In this document: positions 20,233 to 29,005 of the stretch, in pieces | How positions within the stretch are numbered: the stretch's first letter is position 1 | How the letters are laid out: each line of letters opens with the position of its first letter | Origin: Georgenia ruanii | GTDB lineage: Bacteria; Actinomycetota; Actinomycetes; Actinomycetales; Actinomycetaceae | Assembly: GCF_009193175.1 (NCBI RefSeq) | Contig: NZ_VUKE01000002.1 | Coordinates: forward strand, 248,001 to 312,000 | Length of the DNA stretch: 64,000 bases | Direction of reading: 5' to 3' | Translations under genes and position numbers: made by a program | The notes under the pieces: generated by a model | Databases searched by the model: none | The model's input: only the letters and a program-made list of their open reading frames with translations | Told to the model about the DNA's origin: nothing

Positions 20233-20323
20233 GTTACTGTTCCGTGACAAGCCACCCCTCGGGGCTCGCCCCGACCGTAGTTCCGCTCGGCCTCCGGCCG
20301 AGTTCCCTCCGGAGGTCGTACGA
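20233..20323 (+). promoter_or_regulatory. Leader of the M23 peptidase gene: direct repeat and two hairpins
   Basis: GTTAC (20233) and GTGAC (20244) form an 11-nt-spaced direct repeat resembling MtrA-type sites that precede cell-wall hydrolase genes in actinobacteria. Two hairpins follow: TCGGGG-CTCG-CCCCGA (20259-20274) and CTCGGCC-TCC-GGCCGAG (20286-20302). The ribosome site GGAGGT (20311) directly abuts its complement CCTCC. No c-di-AMP riboswitch consensus was recognised. Confidence 0.4.
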
Positions 20324-21670
20324 ATGTCAGGTCCTGCTGTGCCCGCACCACAGGCACCGCTGACCCGTCGACAGATCCGTGAGGCGGAACGCGCCCGGGA
20401 GGCCGCCGCGCCCGCGCCGGCCTCTACGCCGGCCCCGGCCCCGGCCGCGGCCGCCGCCGCGACGCCGTTCCCGACCCGCAGCAGCCTCCGGGCGGCCGAG
20501 CGCGCCCGGGCCGCCGCGGGCGCGGGCCACGAGGCTGTCGCTGCCGCCCCCGCCGTGGCTGCCGCCGGTACACCCGCCGAGGCGGCCGCCGCCGACGCCC
20601 CGCACGCCGCCGCCGCCCCGACGCCGGCCGGTGCGCCGCCGGCGCCCGCGCAGGCCGTCCGCACCCGCGCCGCCGCCCGCCGCGCCGGGCAGGAGGCGGT
20701 CAGCCGGCCGGACCCCGCGGACGCCGGAGCGCCGCCGGTTGGGGAGCAGGAGCTCACCGCCGGGTCGGCGCCGTCCGCCGAGCGGGCCGACCGCACCCCT
20801 ACCGAGGTGCTGATCCACCAGTCGCACACCCGCCCGGCCGCGAGCCGGCGGGCGCTGCGCGAGCACGCCGCCCACCCCGTCACGCACGGTCGCACCCGTG
20901 GCTGGGCACCGCGCGCCGCCGTCCTCGGCGCCCTCGGGGCGCTGACCATCGTGGCGCCGCTGACCGGGCTGGCCGGGCCGGACGAGGCCTCCTCGGCGCA
21001 GGCGCTGACCGCGGTCGACACCGAGGCCAGCCTGCTCGACCTGCTGGACGCCCAGTCCGCCGCCACCGCGCTGGCCGCCGCGCCGGCCAGCCTGCTCGCC
21101 GACCCCGGCGCGGCCAGCCGCGCCGCCGCGCTGCAAGCCTCCCGGGCGGACGACCGCGACGCCCTCACGTGCACCCCTGACGGCGCGAACGGCGTGCGCG
21201 CCGCGGTGACCGAGCGCGAGACACAGGTGGTCATGCCGGTCGCGGCCGGCGCCTACCGCCTGTCGTCCTCCTACGGCTACCGCAACAGCCCGTTCACCGG
21301 CTACAGCATGCACCTGGGCGAGGACTTCTCCGCCCCGCTGGGCACCGCCATCCACGCCGTCGCCGACGGCACCGTCGACTACGTCGGGGTGGGCAAGGAC
21401 GGCCGCTCGAGCATGCTCGTCGTCCTCAAGCACGAGATCGGCGGCCAGACCTTCTACAGTTGGTACGTCCACATGTACCCCAACGGCATCCACGTCCGGG
21501 AGGGCCAGCAGGTCCGCGCCGGGGACGTCATCGCCGAGGTCGGCAGCAACGGCAACTCCACCGGTCCGCACCTGCACCTCGAGATCCACGCCGCCGACGA
21601 CAAGACCACACTCGACCCGCTGACCTGGCTCAAGGAGCACGGCGCCGTCGACGTCGCCGCGCTCTGCTGA
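20324..21670 (+). CDS. M23 (LytM-type) zinc metallopeptidase, membrane-anchored
   Basis: 448 aa. Residues 1-190 are an unusually long Ala/Pro-rich cytoplasmic segment with two repeats of the form LTRRQIREAERAR / SLRAAERARAA. A membrane helix lies at about 199-220. The peptidase domain (about 305-430) has zinc ligands in MHLGEDF and HLHLEI and ends in LDPLTWL. Such enzymes cut peptidoglycan cross-bridges or activate hydrolases during division. The second His of the core (YSWYVHMYP) is present, so it should be active. Start ATG 20324 with GGAGGT 7 nt ahead is well supported. Confidence 0.88.
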   Translation: MSGPAVPAPQAPLTRRQIREAERAREAAAPAPASTPAPAPAAAAAATPFPTRSSLRAAERARAAAGAGHEAVAAAPAVAAAGTPAEAAAADAPHAAAAPTPAGAPPAPAQAVRTRAAARRAGQEAVSRPDPADAGAPPVGEQELTAGSAPSAERADRTPTEVLIHQSHTRPAASRRALREHAAHPVTHGRTRGWAPRAAVLGALGALTIVAPLTGLAGPDEASSAQALTAVDTEASLLDLLDAQSAATALAAAPASLLADPGAASRAAALQASRADDRDALTCTPDGANGVRAAVTERETQVVMPVAAGAYRLSSSYGYRNSPFTGYSMHLGEDFSAPLGTAIHAVADGTVDYVGVGKDGRSSMLVVLKHEIGGQTFYSWYVHMYPNGIHVREGQQVRAGDVIAEVGSNGNSTGPHLHLEIHAADDKTTLDPLTWLKEHGAVDVAALC

Positions 21671-21706
21671 CGAGCGCCCTCGACGCTCCTTCACTCGCGC
21701 GCGCCG

Positions 21707-21776
21707 CTCGACGACGGCGTTACCTCGCGCCACCTCGACGACGGCGTCACCTCGCGCCACTTCGACGACGGCGCCA
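21707..21776. repeat. 27-bp tandem repeat after the M23 gene
   Basis: Units start at 21707 and 21734 (one base different), with a 16-nt partial copy at 21761. Core TCGACGACGGCG then ACCTCGCGCCAC. Lies 37 nt after the peptidase stop. It has no hairpin as clear as those at 1755 or 9095. Confidence 0.75.
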
Positions 21777-22031
21777 CGTCGGCGACGGTGCCACCCGAGA
21801 CCCGCCCCCGCTGGTGCGCCCCCACACATCCGGTCCGGCGGAGGCCACCGCGGCGTCCACCTCCGCGCCCCGCCTCTGCGGAGGGCAATCGTCCGGAAGG
21901 TGGGTGAGGCGGACATTCCGCTCGTGGGCTTTGTGGTGATCGACCACATGGCCCGACTCCGGGCCTGTTTCTAACGTTCCCCATGCCTCGCCGTGCCCGG
22001 TGGGGCCGGCAACGAAGCCAGGGAGGAACGC
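21777..22031 (+). promoter_or_regulatory. Upstream region of the liv-type ABC operon
   Basis: Gene-free. TGTGGT (21932-21937) and ACCACA (21943-21948) form an inverted repeat around GATCG, about 85 nt before livG, a possible operator. A TCTAAC hexamer near 21973 could be a -10 element without a clear -35. GGGAGGA precedes the livG start. Confidence 0.3.
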
Positions 22032-22796
22032 GTGACGTCGAGCACCGGTGCGGCGCTGCAGGCAAGCGGGCTGTCCAAGGAGTTCCGGGGGTTCCGGGCG
22101 GTCAGCGCCGTCGACCTCGAGGTGGCCGCGGGCAGCGTGCATGCGCTCGTCGGTCCCAACGGAGCCGGCAAGACCACGTTGTTCAACCTGCTCACCGGCT
22201 TCCTCAGGCCCACCGCCGGCTCCATCACCGTCTTCGGTGAGGACGTGACCGGCCTGCAGCCCGAGCAGATCGCCCACAAGGGCGTGGCCCGGTCGTTCCA
22301 GATCACCAGCCTGTTCGAGAACCTCAACCCGCGCGAGCACGTCGAGCTGGCGCTGCAGAGCCGCACCGGTCAGGGCGCGAAGTTCTGGCGCTCGGAGAAG
22401 CTGCTGGGCCGCTTCGCCGGCCGGGCGGGGGAGCTGCTCGACCTCGTCGGGCTCGCCGACCTCGCCGAGAAGCCGGCCGGGCTGCTCGCCTACGGGCAGA
22501 AGCGCGCCCTGGAGATGGCCATCGTGCTGGCGCTCGAGCCCAAGGTGCTCCTGCTCGACGAGCCGACGGCGGGCATGGGCATCGAGGACGTCCACCGCAC
22601 GATCGAGCTCGTCCGGCGGATCGCCGAGGGCCGCACGGTGGTCTTCGTCGACCACAACATGCACGTGGTCGGCAGCCTCGCCGACCGGGTGACGGTGCTC
22701 CAGCAGGGGAAGGTCCTCGCCGAGGGCACCTACGACGAGGTTCGCGCCGACCCCCGGGTCGTCGCCGCCTACCTGGGGGAGGCCAGCCATGCTTGA
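22032..22796 (+). CDS. livG: Branched-chain amino acid/amide ABC transporter ATPase (LivG-type)
   Basis: 254 aa. Walker A GPNGAGKTT, signature-like LAYGQKRALEMA, Walker B KVLLLDEPTAGMG and switch His in VFVDHNMHVV. The LivG-specific long insertion between Walker A and the signature (about 85-150) is present. GTG 22032 is chosen for AGGGAGGAA at good distance; an upstream ATG adds only unconserved residues. It overlaps livF by 8 nt. Confidence 0.9.
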   Translation: MTSSTGAALQASGLSKEFRGFRAVSAVDLEVAAGSVHALVGPNGAGKTTLFNLLTGFLRPTAGSITVFGEDVTGLQPEQIAHKGVARSFQITSLFENLNPREHVELALQSRTGQGAKFWRSEKLLGRFAGRAGELLDLVGLADLAEKPAGLLAYGQKRALEMAIVLALEPKVLLLDEPTAGMGIEDVHRTIELVRRIAEGRTVVFVDHNMHVVGSLADRVTVLQQGKVLAEGTYDEVRADPRVVAAYLGEASHA

Positions 22797-23481
22797 GGTC
22801 CGCGGCCTGAAGGCCTGGTACGGCGAGGCGCAGGCGCTCGACGGCGTCGACCTCGACGTCGCCGAGGGCGAGGTGGTCACCCTCGTCGGGCGCAACGGCG
22901 CGGGCAAGACCACCTTGTTGCGCAGCCTCATCGGGCTGCACCGCCACGTCGCCGGCAGCGTCCGCCTCGCCGGCACGGAGCTGGCCGGCCTGCCGGCCCA
23001 CCGCCGCGCCCGGCTCGGCCTGGGCTGGGTCCAGGACGACCGCGGCATCTACGCCAGCCTCGACGTCGAGGAGAACCTCCTGCTCCCGCCGGTCGTCTCC
23101 GACCGGGCGTGGCCGCTGGAGAAGGTCTACGAGGCCTTCCCCGTGCTCGCCGAGCGGCGCCGGGCCGCGGGCACCACCCTCTCCGGCGGCGAGCAGCAGA
23201 TGCTCGCGATCGCGCGGGTGCTGCGCACCGGCTCCCGGCTGCTCCTCCTCGATGAACCCACCGAGGGGCTCGCGCCGGTGATCGTCCACCGCATCGGCGA
23301 GATCATCCGCGAGGTCAAGGCCGCCGGCGTGACCGTGCTGCTCATCGAGCAGAACGTGAAGTTCGCCGCCACGGTCGCCGACAGCCACTACCTCCTGGCC
23401 CAGGGACGCATCGTCGCCCACCTGGGCAACGAGGAGTTCCAGGCCCGCGAGGCGGAGCTGCTCGAGCACCTCGGCGTCTGA
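22789..23481 (+). CDS. livF: Branched-chain amino acid/amide ABC transporter ATPase (LivF-type)
   Basis: 230 aa, the compact second ATPase of HAAT transporters. Walker A GRNGAGKTT, Q-loop WVQDDRGIYASL, signature LSGGEQQMLAIARVL, Walker B LLLLDEPTEGLAP, and H-loop position LLIEQNVKFA. The switch residue is Gln/Asn, as is normal in LivF. It pairs with LivG beneath the LivH-LivM permease. Confidence 0.9.
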   Translation: MLEVRGLKAWYGEAQALDGVDLDVAEGEVVTLVGRNGAGKTTLLRSLIGLHRHVAGSVRLAGTELAGLPAHRRARLGLGWVQDDRGIYASLDVEENLLLPPVVSDRAWPLEKVYEAFPVLAERRRAAGTTLSGGEQQMLAIARVLRTGSRLLLLDEPTEGLAPVIVHRIGEIIREVKAAGVTVLLIEQNVKFAATVADSHYLLAQGRIVAHLGNEEFQAREAELLEHLGV

Positions 23482-23489
23482 CCGACCCC

Positions 23490-23618
23490 ATCCACCGGCC
23501 GACCGCACCCACCGGCCGACCGCACCGACCGGCCCACCGACCGGCCCACCGACCGGCCCATCGACCGCACCGACCGGCCCATCGACGCACCGACCGGCCC
23601 ATCGACCCATCGACCGAC
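23490..23618. repeat. Degenerate 12-bp tandem repeats between livF and the binding-protein gene
   Basis: Many copies of CGACCGGCCCAC/T and shorter CCGACCGCAC variants fill nearly the whole gap inside the operon, up to the ribosome site GAGAGAAGGA. The array is within the presumed transcript. CCGG-containing units can pair with each other but no single dominant hairpin was seen. Confidence 0.75.
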
Positions 23619-23634
23619 CACAGAGAGAAGGACC

Positions 23635-24891
23635 ATGAGCAAGAAGCTTGCGGGTGGCGCCGCCACCCTGATGTCCGGAGCGCTCCTCCTGGCCGCCTGT
23701 TCCCAGGGCGGCCCCGCCAGCGCCGGCGGTGACTTCACCGACGACAAGGTCGTCATCGGCGTGCTCAACGACCAGTCCGGCGTCTACAAGGACCTCTCCG
23801 GCCCCAACAGCGTCAAGGCGGTGGAGATGGCCATCGCCGACTACAAGGAGAAGTACGGCGACAAGGCCGTGGTCGACACCATCGAGGTGGTCCAGGCCGA
23901 CCACCAGAACAAGCCCGAGATCGCCAACACCAAGGCCCAGGAGATGTACGAGCGGCAAGGCGCCGACATCATCCTCGACGTGCCGGCCTCCTCGGCGGCG
24001 CTGGCGGTGGCCAGCCAGGCCGACTCGCACAAGAAGCTGCACGTCAACATCGGCGCCGCCACCACCGAGCTGACCGGCGCCCAGTGCAGCCCGTACGTCT
24101 ACCACTGGGCCTACGACACCTACCAGCTCGCCAACGGCACCGGCACGACGGTGACCGAGAACGGCGGGAAGACCTGGCAGGTCATCTATCCCGACTACGC
24201 CTTCGGCCAGGACATGGAGAAGTCCTTCACCGCCGCCGTCGAGGGCGCCGGGGGCACCGTCGCCGGCAAGATCGCCACGCCCTTCCCCAACGACAACTTC
24301 TCCACCTTCCTCACCCGCGCCGCGGCCGAGAAGCCGGATGTCATCGGGACCATGCAGGCCGGCGGCGACCTCATCAACCTCGTCAAGCAGTACAACGAGG
24401 CCGGCCTGCGCGACCAGGGCATCAACCTCGCCGTCGGCCTGATGTTCATCACCGACATCCACTCCCTCGGCGTCGAGCAGTTCGAGGGCACCACCTTCAC
24501 CGACGCCTGGTACTGGAACATGGACGACGAGTCCCGCGCGTGGGCCGACCGCTTCCAGGAGGAGACCGGCTCCCGCCCCTCCTTCGCGCACGCCGGCAAC
24601 TACTCCGCCGCGCTGCAGTACCTCGAGGCCGTCCAGGCCGTCGGCACCGACGACGCCGACAAGGTGGTCGGGAACCTCGACGGCAAGGAGGTCGAGGACG
24701 TCTTCCTGCGCAACGGCAAGATCCGCGCCGAGGACCACCGCGTCATCCACGACGTCTACCTCGCCGAGGTCAAGGCGCCGTCGGAGGTCACCGAGGACTG
24801 GGACTACGAGAAGATCCTCAACACCATCCCCGCCGAGCAGGCCTTCCGGCCGGTCGCCGACTCCGCCGCCGCGGGCTGCAAGCTCGGCTGA
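23635..24891 (+). CDS. ABC transporter substrate-binding lipoprotein (LivK/AmiC-type)
   Basis: 418 aa. Lipobox LLAAC with Cys22, so the mature protein is anchored outside the membrane. Type I periplasmic-binding fold: VIGVLNDQSGVYKDLSGPNS, ADIILDVPASSAALAVA, WQVIYPDYAFGQD, then IGTMQAGGDLINLVKQY. It is of the amide/urea/branched-chain amino acid class; the ligand cannot be read from sequence. It sits between the ATPase and permease genes, with ATG 23635 after AGAAGGACC. Confidence 0.9.
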   Translation: MSKKLAGGAATLMSGALLLAACSQGGPASAGGDFTDDKVVIGVLNDQSGVYKDLSGPNSVKAVEMAIADYKEKYGDKAVVDTIEVVQADHQNKPEIANTKAQEMYERQGADIILDVPASSAALAVASQADSHKKLHVNIGAATTELTGAQCSPYVYHWAYDTYQLANGTGTTVTENGGKTWQVIYPDYAFGQDMEKSFTAAVEGAGGTVAGKIATPFPNDNFSTFLTRAAAEKPDVIGTMQAGGDLINLVKQYNEAGLRDQGINLAVGLMFITDIHSLGVEQFEGTTFTDAWYWNMDDESRAWADRFQEETGSRPSFAHAGNYSAALQYLEAVQAVGTDDADKVVGNLDGKEVEDVFLRNGKIRAEDHRVIHDVYLAEVKAPSEVTEDWDYEKILNTIPAEQAFRPVADSAAAGCKLG

Positions 24892-24902
24892 CCAACTGCG
24901 CT

Positions 24903-24928
24903 GTGCCGGGCGCCCGGGCGCCCGGCAC
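24903..24928 (+). terminator. Intra-operon 26-nt perfect palindrome after the binding-protein gene
   Basis: 13-nt arms GTGCCGGGCGCCC / GGGCGCCCGGCAC with no spacer, 11 nt after the stop and 22 nt before livH. It has no T run. It probably stabilises the upstream mRNA or trims read-through, so that more binding protein than permease is made. Confidence 0.6.
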
Positions 24929-24949
24929 ACCGGGAGAGGTGAGGGGACG

Positions 24950-25819
24950 ATGAACGAGATCCTGCAGTACACGGTCCAGGGCCTATCGGCGGGCAGCTTC
25001 TACGCCCTCGCCGCGCTGGGGCTGGCCGTCATCTTCGGTGTGCTGGGCGTGGTGAACTTCGCCCACGGCGCCTGCTACATGCTCGGCGCCGTCGCCGCCG
25101 CGGTCCTCCAGGACCTCCTGGGGTTGAGCTTCTGGTGGGCGCTGCTCGTGGTGCCGGCCCTGCTCTTCGTGTTCGGGGTGCTCATGGAGCGCCTCTTCGT
25201 GCGCTGGCTGCTGGCGCTGGACCCGCTGTACAACTTCCTGCTCACCTTCGGGCTGGCGCTGGTCCTGGTCGACCTGGTCAAGCGCCAGTACGGCGTGTCG
25301 GGACTGCCGTACACCCGCCCGGAGGTCTTGGGCGGGCAGCTCGTGCTCGGGAGCCTGCGGCTGCCCACCTACCAGGTCTTCGTCTTCCTCTTCTCGGTGC
25401 TCGTGTGCCTGGCGGTATGGCTCGTCATGACCCGCACCCGGATCGGGATGATCGTGCGGGCCTCCACCGAGCGGTCCGACCTGGCCCAGGCCCTCGGCGT
25501 CAACGTCGGCCGGTGGGTGACCCCGGTGTTCGGCTTCGGCATCGCCCTCGCCGGCCTGGCCGGGGTGCTGGCCGCACCCTTCCGCGCGATCACCGCGGAC
25601 ATGGGGTCGAGCTTCATCATCATCCTCTTCGCGGTGGTGGTCATCGGCGGGCTCGGATCCATCGTGGGTGCCGTCGTCGCCGGCTTCGTCGTCGGGCTGG
25701 CCGAGGCCTTCGGGCAGGCCTACATCGAGAAGTTCTCCCAGCTCGTGATCTTCGTGCTCATGGCCGCCGTGGTGCTCGTGCGCCCGGCCGGCCTCTTCGG
25801 ACGGGAGGAGATGGCATGA
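24950..25819 (+). CDS. livH: Branched-chain amino acid/amide ABC permease LivH-type
   Basis: 289 aa, about eight membrane helices. Family motifs: QGLSAGSFYALAALGLAVIFG at the N-terminus, VVNFAHGACYMLG, and the coupling region near IGMIVRASTERSDLAQALG. It forms the transmembrane pore with LivM. ATG 24950 after GAGGTGAGGGG. The stop overlaps livM by 4 nt (ATGA). Confidence 0.9.
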   Translation: MNEILQYTVQGLSAGSFYALAALGLAVIFGVLGVVNFAHGACYMLGAVAAAVLQDLLGLSFWWALLVVPALLFVFGVLMERLFVRWLLALDPLYNFLLTFGLALVLVDLVKRQYGVSGLPYTRPEVLGGQLVLGSLRLPTYQVFVFLFSVLVCLAVWLVMTRTRIGMIVRASTERSDLAQALGVNVGRWVTPVFGFGIALAGLAGVLAAPFRAITADMGSSFIIILFAVVVIGGLGSIVGAVVAGFVVGLAEAFGQAYIEKFSQLVIFVLMAAVVLVRPAGLFGREEMA

Positions 25820-26808
25820 CCCAGTCCGCCGTGCTCCCCGAGACGACCGTCGAGGTGGAGGCGAGCGTCGCCCGCCGCCCGTGGCAGCGCTGGGCGCTGC
25901 TCGCCGCGGGGCTCGTCGTCGCCCTCACGCTGCCCTGGGTGATCTACCCGCCGGTGGCGATGGACATCGCCTGCTGGGCGCTGTTCGCCGTCGCCCTGGA
26001 CATCCTGCTCGGCTATGGCGGGTTGCTCTCCTTCGGTCACGCCGCCTTCTGGGGCGGGTCCGCCTACGTCACCGGGCTCGTCGCGCTGAAGGCGGGCGTC
26101 CCCTTCCCGCTGGCGGTGCTCGCCGGCGCGCTCGCGGCCATGGTCCTCGCGCTGCCCGTGGGCTACCTGTCGGTGCGCCGGTCCGGGATCTACTTCGCCA
26201 TGGTCACGCTGGCCTTCGCCCAGATGGTGTTCTTCGTCGTCAACCAGGGGGGCAAGGTCACCGGCGGGGAGAACGGGCTGCAGTCGGTGCCCACGTCGTT
26301 CTTCGGCATCGAGGCGGTGGAGACCGACTCGTTCTACTTCTACTACGCGGCCCTGCCGATCGTCGTGGCGGGGCTGTGGTTCGCCTGGCGGATCGTGCAC
26401 TCGCCCTTCGGGCGGGTACTCGTCTCCATCCGCGACAACGCCCCGCGGGCGCGGGCCCTGGGCTACGACGTCGACAAGTACAAGGTCGCCGCGTTCGTCC
26501 TCTCCGCCGGGCTGGCAGGTCTGGCGGGCGGCCTGTACGCGATCAGCCACGGGTTCGTCTCCCTGCAGGAGGTCAACTGGACCACGTCGGGGAAGGTGGT
26601 GCTCATCACGGTCCTGGGCGGCATCGGCACCCTGTGGGGCGGCGTCGTCGGCGCGGCGATCATCATCACCCTGGAGGACCAGCTCGCCTCCTCCGGGTTC
26701 GAGGGGACCGGCACCATCACCGGCGCGGTGTTCGTCGTCGTCGTGCTCCTGTTCCGGCGTGGGGTGTGGGGCACGGCGCGGCACCTGCTGGCCCGCCGGC
26801 GCGAGTAG
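25816..26808 (+). CDS. livM: Branched-chain amino acid/amide ABC permease LivM-type
   Basis: 330 aa. A 25-residue cytoplasmic lead is followed by about nine helices with the LivM marks LLSFGHAAFWGGSAYV, LSVRRSGIYFAMVTLAFAQM and RVLVSIRDNAPRARALGY, the last facing the ATPases. The operon ends here at a strong terminator. The last residues (LARRRE) form a basic cytoplasmic tail. Confidence 0.9.
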   Translation: MTQSAVLPETTVEVEASVARRPWQRWALLAAGLVVALTLPWVIYPPVAMDIACWALFAVALDILLGYGGLLSFGHAAFWGGSAYVTGLVALKAGVPFPLAVLAGALAAMVLALPVGYLSVRRSGIYFAMVTLAFAQMVFFVVNQGGKVTGGENGLQSVPTSFFGIEAVETDSFYFYYAALPIVVAGLWFAWRIVHSPFGRVLVSIRDNAPRARALGYDVDKYKVAAFVLSAGLAGLAGGLYAISHGFVSLQEVNWTTSGKVVLITVLGGIGTLWGGVVGAAIIITLEDQLASSGFEGTGTITGAVFVVVVLLFRRGVWGTARHLLARRRE

Positions 26809-26852
26809 CGCGGCGCCGGCGTCGGCTGGCAGCGCGGGGGCGCGGCGTGCGG

Positions 26853-26885
26853 GCGGGTCCGGGACCGAGGCGGTCCCGGACCCGC
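26853..26885. terminator. Bidirectional terminator between livM and the PucR-type gene
   Basis: Perfect 14-bp stem GCGGGTCCGGGACC / GGTCCCGGACCCGC with loop GAGGC, between convergent genes. No T run. Confidence 0.7.
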
Positions 26886-26980
26886 GCGTCTGCGTGCTGC
26901 CCGCTCGGTGCGCCGACCGCGGGCCCCGATCACGCCTTGAGCGGCCGCTCGTGCCGCAGGCTGCCGTTCGCGTCCGGGCC

Positions 26981-28855
26981 TCAGGGCCGCAGCAGGTCCG
27001 CCAGCCGCAGCGCCAGCTGGACCTCGAGGAGCCGCGCGGGCTCGTTCCACCCCGCGCCGAGGAGCTGGGTGATGCGGTCGAGGCGCTGGGTGACGGTGTT
27101 GGCGTGGACGTGCAGGGCCGCGCCGGTGCGGCTGAGGTTCGACCCCTGCGCGAAGTAGGTCTGGAGGGTGCGGGCCAGCGCGGTGCCGCGTTCGGCGTCG
27201 TAGTCGAGCACCGGGCCCAGCACGGAGCGGACGTAGGCGCCGACGTCGCGGCGCTCGCCGAGCAGCAGCCCGACGAACCCGAGGTCCCCGGCCTCGGCGA
27301 CGTCTCCCGTGCGCCCCAGCGCCAGCAGCGTGGCCAGGCAGCGGGCCGCCTCGGCGTGCGCGGCGGTGATGCCGGTGGTGCCCACCGCCGGGCCGGCGGC
27401 GCCGGCGGTGAGCCGGCGCCCGACGGCGTGCCCGACCTCCTCGCCGGCGAGCCGCGCGGCGGCGCGCGGCTCCAGCCCGGGCAGGACGAGCACGAGGCGG
27501 CCCTGGTGGACGGCGGAGAGCCCGTGGTGGCGCGAGGCGAGGAACTCGGCCGCCTGCGCCGCCCGGGTGCGGTCCCCGGCGATCTCGGCGACGACGACGG
27601 CGTGCGGGGCGTCGAGGTCGGCGCCGACGAGGCGGGCCCGCTCGCGCAGCACCTCGGGGTCGCGCTCGTCCTCGGCGAGGACGTCGAGGAGCAGCTCGCC
27701 GCGCAGCCGGCCCTCCGTCTCGGCGAGGCTGCGCCGGAAGAGCAGCAGCAGCGCGGTGACGAGGGCGGCGCGCTCGAGGATGCGCCGGTCGGCCTCGTCC
27801 AGCGGCTCCGCGCGGCGCAGCACGAGGGTGCCGAGGTGGTCGGCGCCGGCCGCCACGGGCGCGGCGCACAGGCCCGGGGCGAGGGCGGTCCGGCTGGCGG
27901 GCGAGATGCCCGCGAGCAGCGCCGCCTCGCCGTCCGGCGCCGCGGCGCCGGGGTCGGTGCAGGCCAGCACGTGCCCGGCGGGGTCGACCATGCGCACCTC
28001 GCCGCCGAGGACGGCGCGCAGCTCGCGGGCGACGTCCTCGACGTCCCCGCCCTGGAGCACCAGCGCGGTGAGGCGGTCGTGGGCGTCGGCGGCCCGTTCG
28101 ACGCTGAGGGTGCGCGCCTGGAGCAGCTCGCCGGCCACGCGCAGGTCGTGCAGCGCCTGCTGGGTCTCGGCGAGCAGGCGGGCGTTGTCGATGGCGATGG
28201 CCGCGTGGGCGGCGAAGGAGACGAGCAGGGCGATGTCGTCGCGGCCGAACGGGCGCACGGTGCGGTTGGCGGCATAGAGGACGCCGATGACCCGCCGGCC
28301 CAGCAGCAGCGGCACCCCGACGATGGACTTCAGGCCCTCGTCGGCGACGGCGTCGTCGATGCCGCTGGTGTGGTCGAACCGGGCGTCCTCGAAGTAGCTC
28401 GGGGTGGCGTACGGCGTCGCGGTCTGGGCCACCAGGCCGCCCAGGCCGGCGCCGAGCGGCAGGCGCACCGCGCGGAAGAGGGCCGACGTCGCGCCGTCGG
28501 TCACCCGCATGTAGGTGTCGCCGGCCTCCTCGTCGTTGAGGGAGAGGTAGGCGACGTCGCTGTGCAGCAGCAGCCGCACCCGGTGCACGATCGCCGCGAG
28601 CACCTCGTCGACGTCTGTGAGCGCGGCCAGCGCCGCGGCCGTCTCGTACAGCGCGGCCAGCTCGCTCTCCCGGCGCCGCCGGCTCTCGAGCACCCCGCGC
28701 ACCTGCAGCGCGAGGACCTTGGCGCGCTCGAGGGTGGCCAGGGTCGCCGGGTCGGCGCCCGCCGCGCGCGCCGCCAGCACCGGACCCTCGAACTCCACCG
28801 GGGCGGCGTCGCGCGCCAACAGCTCGAGGTACTCCAGTGTGGCCACGGGCCACAT
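26981..28855 (-). CDS. GAF-domain PucR/CdaR-type transcriptional regulator
   Basis: 624 aa. N-terminal helical segment, GAF domain at about 85-235 (GDTYMRVTDG, KSIVGVPLLLGRRVIGVLYA), a middle region resembling the PucR GGDEF-like module (about 400-530), and the C-terminal PucR helix-turn-helix LSRTGAALHVHANTVTQRLD. Such proteins activate nearby catabolic genes in response to a small molecule bound by GAF. ATG 28855 was chosen; an alternative ATG at 29005, directly after the stop of the dehydrogenase, would add 50 low-complexity residues but would explain coupling. Its likely target is the adjacent dehydrogenase, perhaps also the liv operon. Confidence 0.82.
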   Translation of the reverse strand: MWPVATLEYLELLARDAAPVEFEGPVLAARAAGADPATLATLERAKVLALQVRGVLESRRRRESELAALYETAAALAALTDVDEVLAAIVHRVRLLLHSDVAYLSLNDEEAGDTYMRVTDGATSALFRAVRLPLGAGLGGLVAQTATPYATPSYFEDARFDHTSGIDDAVADEGLKSIVGVPLLLGRRVIGVLYAANRTVRPFGRDDIALLVSFAAHAAIAIDNARLLAETQQALHDLRVAGELLQARTLSVERAADAHDRLTALVLQGGDVEDVARELRAVLGGEVRMVDPAGHVLACTDPGAAAPDGEAALLAGISPASRTALAPGLCAAPVAAGADHLGTLVLRRAEPLDEADRRILERAALVTALLLLFRRSLAETEGRLRGELLLDVLAEDERDPEVLRERARLVGADLDAPHAVVVAEIAGDRTRAAQAAEFLASRHHGLSAVHQGRLVLVLPGLEPRAAARLAGEEVGHAVGRRLTAGAAGPAVGTTGITAAHAEAARCLATLLALGRTGDVAEAGDLGFVGLLLGERRDVGAYVRSVLGPVLDYDAERGTALARTLQTYFAQGSNLSRTGAALHVHANTVTQRLDRITQLLGAGWNEPARLLEVQLALRLADLLRP

Positions 28856-29005
28856 TGTTCCGGACTCGGGCGTGGCGCGGGCACGGGTGGCGGGCAGCGG
28901 CGCGCCGCGCGTCCCGGCGGGCATGGGGCGCGCCGACGGCGGCGGCGCCGGCCGGCGGGACTCGCCGGCGCGCTCGACGCCGCCCGGCGCGGTGCCCGGG
29001 GCCAT

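Noticed and set aside
20069-20323. c-di-AMP (ydaO) riboswitch before the cell-wall peptidase
   Set aside because: Expected in some actinobacterial hydrolase leaders, but its conserved sequence blocks are not present.
22324-24972. Long minus-strand frame across the liv operon
   Set aside because: Antisense shadow; includes repeat-encoded GRSVGRSVG stretches only.
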